Assembly (NCBI RefSeq): GCF_018323985.1
Contig: NZ_AP024590.1
Span: forward strand, 1,736,001-1,800,000
Length of the DNA: 64,000 nucleotides
Direction of reading: 5' to 3'
From: Enterobacter kobei
GTDB lineage: Bacteria > Pseudomonadota > Gammaproteobacteria > Enterobacterales > Enterobacteriaceae
Shown here: piece after piece, positions 32,828 through 41,572 of the stretch
How the letters are laid out: every line of letters starts with the position of its first letter
Numbering within the stretch: the first letter of the stretch is position 1
Program-made: the position numbers and the translations under genes
The notes under the pieces: model-generated
The model's input: the letters and a program-made list of their open reading frames with translations, nothing else
Databases searched by the model: none
What the model was told of the DNA's origin: nothing

Positions 32828-33577
32828 ATGCTGTCAGGTCAACGCAAACAGCTGATCCTCGATATACTGGCGCGCGATAAACAGGTGTTATCCCGTGAAT
32901 TAAGCCAGCGGTTTAACATCTCAGAAGACTCTATTCGCCGGGATTTACGCGAGATGGCGGCAGAAGGGTTACTGCAACGGGTGCACGGCGGGGCGCTGGC
33001 GGTATCGGCAGCGACAGGCTCGCTGGAAACGCGGAAAAGCGTGCAGATTGCTTCAAAAAAAGCGATTGCCCGCAAAGCGGTCACGCTGATCCAGCCGGGG
33101 AATATCGTCATACTGGATGGCGGCACCACCTCGGAAGAGATGGTTAAACTGCTGCCGCCGGATCTGGCGTTTACCGTGGTCACGCACAGCCCGACCATAG
33201 CCGCTGCGCTGATTACTCTGCCGCTGGTGGAGGTTATTGTTCTCGGCGGTCAGTTGTATAAACATTCGATGGTGACGGTCGGCGCGGCCATGATGGAATC
33301 TTTGCGGCGTATCAATGCGGATCTGTTTTTTATGGGCGTCACCGGCGTGCACGAACGTGCCGGTTTCACGACCGGCAATTACGAAGAAGCCTGCGTCAAA
33401 CGCGCGCTGTCAGAACGGGCGGCGGAAACCGTGGTGCTGGCGTCGCCGGAGAAAATCAACTCGGCGTCGGCGTTTGCCATTGGCGATCTGAGCCTCGCCA
33501 GTACGCTGGTCATTGATGGGGAGCTGGACGAGAAAATGCGCACTATCATGACCCGCCACGCTATCAGTGTGCTGTGA
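32828..33577 (+). CDS. DeoR-family transcriptional regulator
   Basis: The 249-residue protein has the DeoR helix-turn-helix (SRELSQRFNISEDSIRRDLREM, with VHGGAL) and the sugar-phosphate-sensing DeoRC domain (VILDGGTTSEEMVKLL; FMGVTGVHERAGFTTGNYEE). The start at 32828 is MLSGQRKQ. It is divergent from the Nudix gene. The ligand may be a sugar phosphate, as in the family; the target could be the Nudix gene or the nucleotidyltransferase 23 bp downstream. Confidence 0.9.
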   Translation: MLSGQRKQLILDILARDKQVLSRELSQRFNISEDSIRRDLREMAAEGLLQRVHGGALAVSAATGSLETRKSVQIASKKAIARKAVTLIQPGNIVILDGGTTSEEMVKLLPPDLAFTVVTHSPTIAAALITLPLVEVIVLGGQLYKHSMVTVGAAMMESLRRINADLFFMGVTGVHERAGFTTGNYEEACVKRALSERAAETVVLASPEKINSASAFAIGDLSLASTLVIDGELDEKMRTIMTRHAISVL

Positions 33578-33600
33578 GCCGAAAACCAACCGGGGGAAAT

Positions 33601-34362
33601 ATGCTGTCTGATGAGGGTTATCTGAAAACATTACCGCCCGTCAGCCTGCAACCGGCGTTTGAGCAGGTGGTGGGGGAGGTGGTAAACGGCCTCAGGCACG
33701 CGCTGGGAAACATCCTGCACAGCATTTATTTGTACGGCAGCGTGGCGCGCGGTAATGCGGTGACGGGCGTATCCGATCTTGATGTGTGCGTGATCTTTAC
33801 GCGCCCGCTGCGCGTGGAAGAAAGCGAGATCCTCGCTCGTCTGCGTCAGGATCTGGCTGCACATCACCCTTGCGTGAGCAAAATAGATATTGATCCTGGC
33901 GTGCTTGCCGGGGTACTGGATCCTGAGAATCTCTACAGCTGGGGATACTGGCTGAAGCATCATTGCCGGTGCGTGTACGGGGAGGATCTGAGCGACCGGT
34001 TTGCGCGCTTTCGCCCGTCGAAAGCGATCGCCGTTGCGGTGAACGGCGATGTGATGGCAGTGCTGAACGACGTTATCAGCAGGATCCAGGCCACCAGTGA
34101 CCGTCAGGAACGCCTGATGTTGCAACGCGCCGCCGCCCGAAAACTGATCCGCGCGACGAATATGCTCAGATCGGCGTGCGATACTGACTGGCCTGATACG
34201 CTGGAAGACTATGTGGCGCGGGTTGTCCGCCGCTACCCGCAACAGGCGACAGCGCTGGATTATTTTTTGCGTGAAAGCCAGCACCCCGACGATGATGCCG
34301 ACCAGTTTATCGCGCAGCTACGCACTTTTATGGCGTGGCTTAACCGCACGTATCAGCCATAA
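33601..34362 (+). CDS. Nucleotidyltransferase-domain protein
   Basis: The 253-residue protein has the polymerase-beta-like nucleotidyltransferase motif YLYGSVARG (Gly46-Ser47) and SDLDV (Asp59 and Asp61), the two metal ligands. The C-terminal part is helical, as in aminoglycoside adenylyltransferases and MNT-type proteins. The start follows GGGGGA. No HEPN partner gene of a toxin-antitoxin pair is adjacent. The substrate is unknown. Confidence 0.8.
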   Translation: MLSDEGYLKTLPPVSLQPAFEQVVGEVVNGLRHALGNILHSIYLYGSVARGNAVTGVSDLDVCVIFTRPLRVEESEILARLRQDLAAHHPCVSKIDIDPGVLAGVLDPENLYSWGYWLKHHCRCVYGEDLSDRFARFRPSKAIAVAVNGDVMAVLNDVISRIQATSDRQERLMLQRAAARKLIRATNMLRSACDTDWPDTLEDYVARVVRRYPQQATALDYFLRESQHPDDDADQFIAQLRTFMAWLNRTYQP

Positions 34363-34470
34363 TTATTTACGGTTAATCGGCGAGGGATAACCGCCGGATA
34401 AGACATAAGAATGTTATGATCCGCGTCGCTGACAGCACCTGATAAAGACGAAAACCCCTGAGGGCCAGAT

Positions 34471-34716
34471 ATGAGCAATGAAGTACCCATCAAATATTAT
34501 GACATCGCCGACGAGTACGCGACGGAAACCGAAACGCCGGTAAGCGAAACCGAACGCGACGCCGTGGCACGTTATTTTGAGATGCTGATCACCCGCTTAA
34601 TGAATGGCGAAGAGATCAGCGAAGAAGCGCAGCAGGAGATGGCCGTCCAGGCGGGTATCAATGAAAAGCGGATAGATGAGATCGCCAATTTCCTTAATCA
34701 GTGGGGCAACGAGTAA
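34471..34716 (+). CDS. ymjA: YmjA-like small protein (DUF2543)
   Basis: The 81-residue acidic protein closely follows the E. coli YmjA pattern I recall: P-x-KYxDIADEYATE near the start, then ITRLMNGEEISEEAQ and the C-terminal RIDEIANFLNQWGNE. Length equals the family. No function is known. AGGGCCAG precedes the ATG. A bidirectional terminator separates it from the convergent tRNA-Asn gene. Confidence 0.75.
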   Translation: MSNEVPIKYYDIADEYATETETPVSETERDAVARYFEMLITRLMNGEEISEEAQQEMAVQAGINEKRIDEIANFLNQWGNE

Positions 34717-34740
34717 AGGCCGCACGGATCGTCAGACAGC

Positions 34741-34773
34741 AAAAAGCCCGCTTTAAAAGCGGGCTTTTCTTTT
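34741..34773. terminator. Bidirectional terminator
   Basis: AAAAAGCCCGCTT and AAGCGGGCTTTT form a stem with A-runs and T-runs on both sides. It can end ymjA (plus) and the tRNA-Asn transcript (minus). Confidence 0.92.
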
Positions 34774-34776
34774 GTA

Positions 34777-34852
34777 TGGCTCCTCTGACTGGACTCGAAC
34801 CAGTGACATACGGATTAACAGTCCGCCGTTCTACCGACTGAACTACAGAGGA
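34777..34852 (-). tRNA. tRNA-Asn(GTT), copy 1
   Basis: 76 bases with encoded CCA, anticodon loop CTGTTAATC (GTT), TTCGAGTCC T-loop and a perfect TCCTCTG/CAGAGGA acceptor stem. Its sequence is identical to the copies at 36598, 57256 and 62121. Confidence 0.98.
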
Positions 34853-34867
34853 ATCGTGTGGGGGCTA

Positions 34868-34895
34868 ATGTTAGCGGCGAAAAACTTTTTGTCAA
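34868..34895 (-). promoter_or_regulatory. Promoter of tRNA-Asn copy 1
   Basis: Read on the minus strand: TTGACA (34895-34890), a 16-base spacer, TAACAT (34873-34868), then a G/C-rich discriminator (TAGCCCCC), as in stringently controlled stable-RNA promoters. Confidence 0.8.
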
Positions 34896-35042
34896 ACCGC
34901 ATTTTACGTGCGTGCGTTCGTCTGGCGAAGCCATCGCCGATTTGCCGGAATTACCAGCAAATTATGTGGAAAATACTTTGCAGGATTAGCATTTCTCACT
35001 CATCATTTGAAATGAAGTTTCACTTTCTCAGTAAGGTCCATT

Positions 35043-36476
35043 TTGAACGTCACTGCCGCTTTACGCCAGGCTGTCGCCCGTACGCCCTGGTACGCTAAAC
35101 GAAAAAGTTACCGTGTACTTTTCTGGCGTGAAATCACCCCGCTTGCCGTGCCTATCTTCCTCGAAAATACCTGTGTGCTGTTGATGGGGGTACTGAGTAC
35201 CTTCCTGGTGAGCTGGCTGGGCAAAGAGGCGATGGCGGGAGTGGGCCTTGCCGACAGTTTTAACATGGTGGTGATGGCCTTTTTTGCGGCGGTCGATCTG
35301 GGTACCACGGTGGTGGTGGCCTTCAGTCTCGGTAAACGTGACCGGCGGCGGGCGCGTTCGGCGGCGCGGCAATCGCTGGTGATCATGACGCTGTTCGCCG
35401 TGCTGCTGGCGGCGCTGATCCACTATTTTGGCGAGCAGATCATTAACGTGGTGGCGGGTGAAGCCACGGCGGAAGTGAAAGCGCTGGCGCTGACGTACCT
35501 CGAATTAACGGTGCTGAGCTATCCGGCGGCGGCCATTACGCTGATTGGTAGCGGTGCGCTGCGCGGGGCGGGCAATACCAAAATTCCGCTGTTAATCAAC
35601 GGCGGCATGAACATCCTTAACATTATTATCAGCAGCATCCTGATCTATGGCCTGTTTTCCTGGCCGGGTATTGGCTTTGCCGGGGCCGGGCTGGGGCTGA
35701 CCATTTCCCGCTACATCGGCGCGCTGGCGATTATCTGGGTGCTGATGATCGGCTTTAACCCGGCGCTGCGCATCACGCTGAAAAGTTATTTTAAACCGCT
35801 CAACTTCGCCATTATCTGGGAAGTGATGGGCATCGGCATTCCCGCCAGTATCGAATCGGTGCTGTTTAACAGCGGCAAATTATTGACGCAGATGTTTGTT
35901 GCCGGAATGGGCACCAACGTGATCGCTGGTAACTTTATTGCCTTCTCCGTGGCGGCGCTGATTAACCTGCCGGGGAACGCGCTGGGATCGGCCTCCACCA
36001 TTATCACCGGTAAGCGCCTTGGCAAAGGGCAGATCGGCCAGGCGGAACGGCAGCTGCGACACGTATTCTGGCTGTCGACCATTGGCCTGACGATTATTGC
36101 GTGGGGCACCGCGCCTTTTGCCGGGCTGCTCGCCGCGTTTTATACGCCGGAGCAGGACGTGCAGGAGGTGGTGAAAATCCTGCTGTGGATGAACGCCGCT
36201 TTTATGCCGATCTGGGCGGCATCCTGGGTATTACCCGCCGGACAGAAGGGCGCGCGCGATGCACGATTTGCCATGTGGGTGTCGATGCTCGGTATGTGGG
36301 GGTGTCGCGTGGTGGCCGGTTATACGCTGGGGATCGTGCTCGGCATGGGCGTGATTGGCGTCTGGCTGGGGATGTTCCTTGACTGGGCGGTGCGCGGGGC
36401 GCTGTTCTACTGGCGTATGGTCAGCGGTCGCTGGCTGTGGAAATACCCGCGCCCCCTGCGTAATAAAGCGGAGTGA
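35043..36476 (+). CDS. yeeO: MATE-family efflux transporter YeeO (TTG start)
   Basis: YeeO is an inner-membrane MATE transporter; in E. coli it exports flavins (FMN, FAD) and dipeptides. This 477-residue protein matches it along the length: REITPLAVPIF at the start of TM1, GSGALRGAGNTKIPLLING, FVAGMGTNVIAGNFIAFS, and the C-terminal GRWLWKYPRP. The proposed TTG start has AAGG six bases upstream. E. coli YeeO is annotated with a longer N-terminus; here the corresponding upstream sequence is conserved in part but lies in a different frame. It is flanked by tRNA-Asn genes as in E. coli. Confidence 0.93.
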   Translation: MNVTAALRQAVARTPWYAKRKSYRVLFWREITPLAVPIFLENTCVLLMGVLSTFLVSWLGKEAMAGVGLADSFNMVVMAFFAAVDLGTTVVVAFSLGKRDRRRARSAARQSLVIMTLFAVLLAALIHYFGEQIINVVAGEATAEVKALALTYLELTVLSYPAAAITLIGSGALRGAGNTKIPLLINGGMNILNIIISSILIYGLFSWPGIGFAGAGLGLTISRYIGALAIIWVLMIGFNPALRITLKSYFKPLNFAIIWEVMGIGIPASIESVLFNSGKLLTQMFVAGMGTNVIAGNFIAFSVAALINLPGNALGSASTIITGKRLGKGQIGQAERQLRHVFWLSTIGLTIIAWGTAPFAGLLAAFYTPEQDVQEVVKILLWMNAAFMPIWAASWVLPAGQKGARDARFAMWVSMLGMWGCRVVAGYTLGIVLGMGVIGVWLGMFLDWAVRGALFYWRMVSGRWLWKYPRPLRNKAE

Positions 36477-36550
36477 TAGCCTGAATTTGCACTCTTTTTG
36501 TACGGGGTGCGGAATAATTCGGCAATCGCGCACTTTTTTGAAATCAGGCT

Positions 36551-36579
36551 TTGACAAGCCCACAGTGCGCCGTTAATAT
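36551..36579 (+). promoter_or_regulatory. Promoter of tRNA-Asn copy 2
   Basis: TTGACA (36551-36556), exactly 17 bases, TAATAT (36574-36579), then TCGCCCCG, a GC-rich discriminator. A near-consensus sigma-70 promoter. Confidence 0.9.
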
Positions 36580-36597
36580 TCGCCCCGTTCACACGAT

Positions 36598-36673
36598 TCC
36601 TCTGTAGTTCAGTCGGTAGAACGGCGGACTGTTAATCCGTATGTCACTGGTTCGAGTCCAGTCAGAGGAGCCA
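36598..36673 (+). tRNA. tRNA-Asn(GTT), copy 2
   Basis: 76 bases with CCA encoded; identical to the other three copies but on the opposite strand. Located between yeeO and amn. Confidence 0.98.
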
Positions 36674-36680
36674 GATTTAG

Positions 36681-36711
36681 AAAAGCCCGCTTTTTAGCGG
36701 GCTTTTTGCTT
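36681..36711. terminator. Bidirectional terminator between tRNA-Asn and amn
   Basis: AAAAGCCCGCT and AGCGGGCTTTTT pair around a T-loop. It serves the tRNA (plus) and amn (minus). Confidence 0.92.
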
Positions 36712-36719
36712 TTCAGCAT

Positions 36720-38171
36720 TTAGCGGAACGGCGGCTCGTTAAAGGTACGCAATTTACGCGAGTGCAGACGCTCACCTTCCGCCCGCAGCAGATCAATCGC
36801 CCTGATGCCAATCTGCAAATGCTCAGAAATCGCCCCTTCGTAGAAACGGTTCGCCTGGCCTGGCAGTTTGATCTCGCCATGCAGCGGTTTATCGGACACG
36901 CAAAGCAGTGTGCCGTACGGGACGCGGAAGCGATAACCCTGCGCCGCGATGGTCGCGCTTTCCATATCAATCGCCACCGCGCGGCTTAAGTTAAAGCGCA
37001 GCGCCGACGCCGAATAACGCAGCTCCCAGTTGCGGTCGTCGGTGGTGACCACCGTACCGGTTCGCAGCCGCTGTTTCACTTCCTCGCCCGGCATCTCGCT
37101 GACCTGTTTAGTGGCGTCGTACAGCGCGCGCTGCACTTCGGCGATGCTCGGGATCGGAATGTCCGGCGGCAGTACCGCATCCAGCACGTGGTCGTCGCGC
37201 AGATAAGCATGTGCCAGCACGTAATCGCCAATCGACTGACTCTCACGCAGGCCGCCGCAGTGCCCGATCATCAGCCACACATCCGGGCGCAGTACCGCCA
37301 GATGATCGCAGATGGTTTTGGCGTTCGACGGGCCGACGCCGATATTGACCAGCGTGATCCCCTGACCGTCAGCGGTGATCAGGTGCCAGGCCGGCATCTG
37401 GTGTTTTTTCCACGCCAGATCGGAAGTCGCCTGCTCCGGCGCTTCGGTTTCAGCGGTGATCCAGATCCCACCCGCGCAGGAGAGCGCGACATACGGGCTG
37501 TCCGGATCGAGGATCTGGCTGCAACCCCAGCGCACGAACTCATCCACATAACGCGTGTAGTTAGTAAACAGCACGAACGGCTGGAAATGCTCGACCGGCG
37601 TGCCGGTGTAGTGGCGCAGCCGTGCCAGCGAAAAGTCCACGCGACGGGCATCAAAGTGCGACAGCGGCGAGAATTCCGCCGGATGATAAATGCCATCCGC
37701 CGTCTCATCGCCAATCTGCGACAGTTCGGTGGTCGGGAAGTGGCGGGTGAGGCCCGCACTCATCGAGCGATCCAGCGTCAGCGCTGAACCATCAATCACA
37801 TACGGATAAGGGATCTCATGCTGAGAGGGTCCGACCTCAATACGCGCGCCGTAATCCTGATACAGCATGGTGAGCTGTTCCAGCAGATAGGCGCGGAACA
37901 GCGCCGGGCGCGTGATGGTGGTGCTGTAGCTGCCAGGATGCGTGAAGCGGGCATACGCGCGGGTTTTCTGCGCGTTCGGCGCGTCGCCGTCCCAGTGCAC
38001 CGACAGTTGGGGGTAAACATATTTGCCCTGCGCACGGGCGAGCGTATCGGGAAGGGTGCCCTGATCGATGTATAGCGCAATCGCCTCGCGCAAATCACTG
38101 ACCGCCTGGTCATACAGCGCTTCGAGCTGGTCGAGGGCCTGTTCCGGGGTAAGGCTCGCCTTGTTATCCAT
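36720..38171 (-). CDS. amn: AMP nucleosidase
   Basis: Amn cleaves AMP to adenine and ribose 5-phosphate and helps to control the adenylate pool. At 483 residues it has the length of the E. coli enzyme. It has an N-terminal regulatory domain (from TPEQALDQLEALYDQ) and a C-terminal nucleoside-phosphorylase fold with NIGVGPSNAKT, MIGHCGGLR, and AVAIDMESATIAAQGYRF. The AAGGAG ribosome-binding site is seven bases before the start. It appears monocistronic. Confidence 0.97.
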   Translation of the reverse strand: MDNKASLTPEQALDQLEALYDQAVSDLREAIALYIDQGTLPDTLARAQGKYVYPQLSVHWDGDAPNAQKTRAYARFTHPGSYSTTITRPALFRAYLLEQLTMLYQDYGARIEVGPSQHEIPYPYVIDGSALTLDRSMSAGLTRHFPTTELSQIGDETADGIYHPAEFSPLSHFDARRVDFSLARLRHYTGTPVEHFQPFVLFTNYTRYVDEFVRWGCSQILDPDSPYVALSCAGGIWITAETEAPEQATSDLAWKKHQMPAWHLITADGQGITLVNIGVGPSNAKTICDHLAVLRPDVWLMIGHCGGLRESQSIGDYVLAHAYLRDDHVLDAVLPPDIPIPSIAEVQRALYDATKQVSEMPGEEVKQRLRTGTVVTTDDRNWELRYSASALRFNLSRAVAIDMESATIAAQGYRFRVPYGTLLCVSDKPLHGEIKLPGQANRFYEGAISEHLQIGIRAIDLLRAEGERLHSRKLRTFNEPPFR

Positions 38172-38305
38172 GTTTATCTCCTTGTTTCACACATGTGCTG
38201 CCATACCGATAGTATGTCACAGGATTGTGAAACAAAAGGGTGGGGATAAGGCTGAAAAGCAGCGAAACGGCAACGGGACGTTAATCGGGCGGTGAGTTTG
38301 ACGGG

Positions 38306-38323
38306 GTAAACCGATCGTTTTAC
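38306..38323. promoter_or_regulatory. TetR operator candidate
   Basis: GTAAACCGATCGTTTTAC is an imperfect palindrome centred on CGATCG, ending ten bases before the TetR start codon; autoregulation is likely. Confidence 0.6.
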
Positions 38324-38332
38324 TTTTAATGT

Positions 38333-38857
38333 ATGGACACTAAAAACAAACTCATTTCTGCCGCAGGATCCCTGTTTAGCCGGCATGGTTTTAATGCCAC
38401 CGGGATGGATCGGCTCACGCAGGCGGCGGGCATGTCGAGCCGTACGCTCTATAAACATGCCGGCAGCAAAACGGCGCTGATTGTCCGGGTGCTGGAGGCG
38501 CGGGATCAACGCTTCTTCGCACAGATGGAGGAGCAGAGCATTAAAGGGCTGTTCGACGCGCTGGACGAGTGGCTGCGCGAAGACGGCTGTCTGGGCTGTC
38601 TGTTTCTGCGGGCTTACGGCGAAACCGGCGGCGACAATCCGCAGATCGCGGCGGTGATCCGCGCCCATAAAGAAAAGACCTGGCAGACCATCCGCAGGCT
38701 GGTGGCGAGTGAAATCGGCCATGAAGACGACCGGCTGGCGGAGCAGATCCTGATCCTCTTTGAGGGCGCGACGGCGGCCGCCATTTATCGCGGTGTGGGC
38801 ACCGTGGCGACGGCGCGCGATACGGCAGCAATGCTGCTGGCGGGGGCGAAAGCATGA
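38333..38857 (+). CDS. TetR-family regulator
   Basis: A 174-residue protein with the TetR domain (KLISAAGSLFSRHGFNATGM, then MSSRTLYKHAGSKTALI). It overlaps the MFS gene start by four bases (ATGA), so the pair is one operon and it likely represses its own exporter. No ribosome-binding site is obvious, hinting at a leaderless or weakly translated message. Confidence 0.88.
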   Translation: MDTKNKLISAAGSLFSRHGFNATGMDRLTQAAGMSSRTLYKHAGSKTALIVRVLEARDQRFFAQMEEQSIKGLFDALDEWLREDGCLGCLFLRAYGETGGDNPQIAAVIRAHKEKTWQTIRRLVASEIGHEDDRLAEQILILFEGATAAAIYRGVGTVATARDTAAMLLAGAKA

Positions 38858-40011
38858 GTAAAAACGCCTGGCTTGTTGCCACCGGCTTTAGTCTGATCGC
38901 CGTCTGTTATGGCTTCGCCCGTTTTGCCTTCGGGTTGTTTCTGCCGCGCATCGACGCTGATCTCTCCCTTTCCCCGACGCTGAGCGGGCTGATTTCCGGC
39001 GGCTCGTTTCTCGGATACTGCTTAACCATCGTGCTGGCGGCTGTGCTGACGGAGCGCATCGGTCCTCGCGCAGTGGCGCTCGCTGCCACGCTGGTGGCGG
39101 CTCTGGGGATGACCGGTATTGCGCTGGCGTCCTCTCCGCTGTGGCTGGCGGTGGCCGTGATGCTCGCCGGAGCCAGTACGGGCCTGGTCTCGCCGCCGCT
39201 GGCGGCTGCGGTATCGGCGGTCGTACCCGCGGATCGTCAGGGGGCGGCAAATACCATCATTAATGCCGGGACCGGCGCGGGCGTGGTGCTTTCAGGCCCC
39301 GTGGCGCTGGCGATGGGCGGTCAGTGGCGGCTGGCGTTTGCGCTCTTTGCCGCGCTGGCGTTTGCGATGGCGATTGCCGCCGCGCGTTTTGTGCCGCGCA
39401 GTTCGCCTGCGACCAGCAACCGCGCGGGCGGTCTGCCGCCGATCAGCGCATCCCTGAAACGGCTGATCGTCGCCTCACTGTTAATGGGCGCGGGCAGCAC
39501 GGCGATCTGGTCGTTCGGCAGTCAGCTGGTCGCGCTGCGGCTGGAGTGGGGCGACACCGGCGCAGGCGTGCTGTGGATGGTGACGGGGGCGGCGGGCATT
39601 GCCGGTGCGGCAGCGGGAACGCTGGTGGCGCGCTTTGGTATGGATCTCATGCACCGGCTGTTTTTGCTGGCGATGGCGGCGGGTATGCTGCTGATCGGCT
39701 TTGCGAGCACCACGCCCGCGCTGACGCTTATCGGCGGGGCGCTGTTCGGCGCGGCCTATATTACGATCTCCGGCATCTATCTGGTGTGGGGCGTTTCAGC
39801 CCTGCCGGAACGCCCGGCCACGGGGCTGATGATCTGCTTTCTGTCGCTGGCGGTGGGGCAGACTGCCGGATCGCCGCTGTTCGGGCTGATCATGGATCGG
39901 CTGTCGGCGGGTTATGCCGTGGCGATTTTTGCCGCACTGACGCTTTGCGCCGGCTCCAGCGGCACCGTGCCGCTTCACTCCGCCTGGCGAAAGCGTTTTC
40001 GCAAAGCCTGA
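38854..40011 (+). CDS. MFS transporter, YbfB/YjiJ-like
   Basis: The 385-residue transporter has 12 hydrophobic segments; the first reads FSLIAVCYGFARFAFGLFLP, characteristic of the YbfB/YjiJ group, and TERIGPRAVA follows TM2. The C-terminus is charged (SAWRKRFRKA). It is co-translated with the upstream TetR gene. Substrate unknown. The 3' end overlaps the convergent remnant at 39975. Confidence 0.88.
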   Translation: MSKNAWLVATGFSLIAVCYGFARFAFGLFLPRIDADLSLSPTLSGLISGGSFLGYCLTIVLAAVLTERIGPRAVALAATLVAALGMTGIALASSPLWLAVAVMLAGASTGLVSPPLAAAVSAVVPADRQGAANTIINAGTGAGVVLSGPVALAMGGQWRLAFALFAALAFAMAIAAARFVPRSSPATSNRAGGLPPISASLKRLIVASLLMGAGSTAIWSFGSQLVALRLEWGDTGAGVLWMVTGAAGIAGAAAGTLVARFGMDLMHRLFLLAMAAGMLLIGFASTTPALTLIGGALFGAAYITISGIYLVWGVSALPERPATGLMICFLSLAVGQTAGSPLFGLIMDRLSAGYAVAIFAALTLCAGSSGTVPLHSAWRKRFRKA

Positions 40012-40301
40012 GACGAGACGCCCGGCACCAGCGACACCAGGGTTAACGTGCGGGGTAACTGAACGCGGGCGCAGATTTCCGTCAGCGCTGCGGCATCGAG
40101 ACAAACAATCAGCACCTCCACTTCATCCACCAGCGCCTGCGGATCGTCCAGCGTCCAGCAGGGAAATTCCTGCGACAGCCGTTGCACCCGCTCGCCGCTG
40201 GCGGGGGAGAGAAACACCTGCGCGTCCGGCGTCGTCCGGAACAGATCCCTGACCAGCGCGTCGGTCAGCGCATCCACGCCGAGAATTCCTGTCCTTTTCA
40301 T
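39975..40301 (-). pseudogene. Truncated pyrroline-5-carboxylate-reductase-like gene
   Basis: The 108-residue frame has the N-terminal Rossmann half of a ProC/F420-dependent-oxidoreductase-like protein (TGILGVDALTDALVRDLF; DEVEVLIVCLDAAAL; LVSLVPGVS) and ends in the convergent MFS gene. Complete relatives have about 250 residues with a C-terminal dimerisation domain, which is missing. So it is a remnant, perhaps cut by the arrival or rearrangement of the MFS block. Confidence 0.6.
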
Positions 40302-40327
40302 CCTTCGCCTCAGCTACCGTTACAAAT

Positions 40328-40351
40328 GTGACTACATTATCAAATGGTCAC
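40328..40351. promoter_or_regulatory. Inverted repeat upstream of the RND operon, distal
   Basis: GTGAC (40328-40332) and GTCAC (40347-40351) form inverted arms in an AT-rich stretch; the same half-site (TGGTCAC) recurs at 40421. Confidence 0.45.
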
Positions 40352-40403
40352 TTGCTGTCAATCGGCATCTTATGCCCGCTTTAAAGTTCTTAAGTCGCTC
40401 TTT

Positions 40404-40427
40404 GTGACCATTGACAAATTTGGTCAC
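40404..40427. promoter_or_regulatory. Operator overlapping the RND operon promoter
   Basis: GTGACCA (40404-40410) and TGGTCAC (40421-40427) are perfect inverted arms around TTGACAAATT. The TTGACA (40411-40416) with a downstream TAAAAA-like -10 box near 40434 would form the promoter of the efflux operon, so a repressor here would block it. No regulator gene is immediately adjacent to the operon. Confidence 0.65.
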
Positions 40428-40474
40428 TCGTTTAAAAATGCCGCTATTGTTCCTTCCATTTAATCAGGTATCCC

Positions 40475-41572
40475 ATGTTGAGGCTTAAACCTGCCACGCT
40501 TGCTGTTTGTTTCCTGCCACTGGCCCTCGCCGCCTGCGGTGACACCCCCGGCACCGACGATCCGCGTACCCAGCCTCCGCTGGTGCGGGCAGCGACGGTG
40601 ATCAGCGCCAGCGGATCGTCACGCGCCTTTACCGGCGTGGTGGTCGCCCGTGTGCAGAGCGATCTTGGCTTTCGGGTGCAGGGCAAGATCCTTGAGCGGC
40701 TGGTGGATACCGGCCAGACGGTGAAGCGCGGTCAGCCGTTGATGCGCCTCGATCCCGTTGACCTGAGCCTCGCAGCCCAGGCGCAGCAACAGGCCGTTTC
40801 TGCGGCCCGCGCCCGTGCGCGTCAGGCCGCTGCCGATGAAGCCCGCTATCGCAGCCTGGTGAAAACCGGCGCGGTGTCGGTGTCGGCTTACGATCAAATT
40901 AAAGCCGCCGCCGACACCGCCCGCGCCGATCTGAGCGCGGCGCAGGCGCAGGCGAATGTGGCGCAGAACACCACCGGTTACGCCGTGCTGCTGGCAGACG
41001 CCGACGGTGTGGTGATGGAAACCCTCGCCGAACCCGGCCAGGTGGTGAGCGCCGGACAGCTGGTGGTCAGACTCGCCCGGGCCGGGCAACGGGAAGCGGT
41101 CGTGCAGCTGCCGGAAACGCTGCGGCCCGCCATCGGCAGCGCGGCGCAGGCCAGCCTCTACGCCAGCAGTCATCCGCCGGTGCCCGCCACGCTGCGGCTG
41201 CTCTCGGATGCCGCCGATCCGGTCACCCGTACCTTTGAAGCCCGCTACGTGCTGCAAGGCGCGCTGGCCGCCGCACCGCTCGGCTCCACCGTGACGCTGC
41301 ACATTGCCGAAGGCGAAGCCCGGGATGCGCTGATGCAGGTGCCGCTGGCGGCGATTTACGATGCCGGAAAAGGGCCGGGCGTCTGGCAGATTGCCGGTAA
41401 GCCCGCCACTGTGCGCTGGAAACCGGTACAGGTGCGGGGGCTGGGGGATGACGCGGCACAGATCACCGGCAGCCTGACGGCAGGGGAGCAGGTGGTAGCC
41501 CTCGGCGTGCATTTGCTGCATGAAGGCCAAACCGTGCGCATCGCGGCGGGCGCTGCCGGGAGCCAGAAATGA
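40475..41572 (+). CDS. RND efflux periplasmic adaptor lipoprotein
   Basis: The 365-residue membrane fusion protein has a lipoprotein signal with LAAC (Cys21), a lipoyl half-motif GFRVQGKILERLVDTGQTVK, a coiled-coil hairpin rich in Ala/Gln (about residues 100-170), and the second lipoyl half VVMETLAEPGQVVSAGQ. It connects the RND pump to an outer-membrane channel, which is not encoded here. It overlaps the pump gene by four bases. Confidence 0.93.
   Translation: MLRLKPATLAVCFLPLALAACGDTPGTDDPRTQPPLVRAATVISASGSSRAFTGVVVARVQSDLGFRVQGKILERLVDTGQTVKRGQPLMRLDPVDLSLAAQAQQQAVSAARARARQAAADEARYRSLVKTGAVSVSAYDQIKAAADTARADLSAAQAQANVAQNTTGYAVLLADADGVVMETLAEPGQVVSAGQLVVRLARAGQREAVVQLPETLRPAIGSAAQASLYASSHPPVPATLRLLSDAADPVTRTFEARYVLQGALAAAPLGSTVTLHIAEGEARDALMQVPLAAIYDAGKGPGVWQIAGKPATVRWKPVQVRGLGDDAAQITGSLTAGEQVVALGVHLLHEGQTVRIAAGAAGSQK

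Noticed and set aside
33601..34362. MNT-HEPN toxin-antitoxin pair involving the nucleotidyltransferase
   Set aside because: The protein is longer than MNT antitoxins and no HEPN toxin gene is adjacent; the candidate HEPN gene is 8 kb away on another unit.
34772..35098. 108-codon frame over the tRNA-Asn and yeeO start
   Set aside because: It begins inside the tRNA gene. Only its middle resembles the annotated E. coli YeeO extension, and it is out of frame with yeeO here; treated as non-coding relic.
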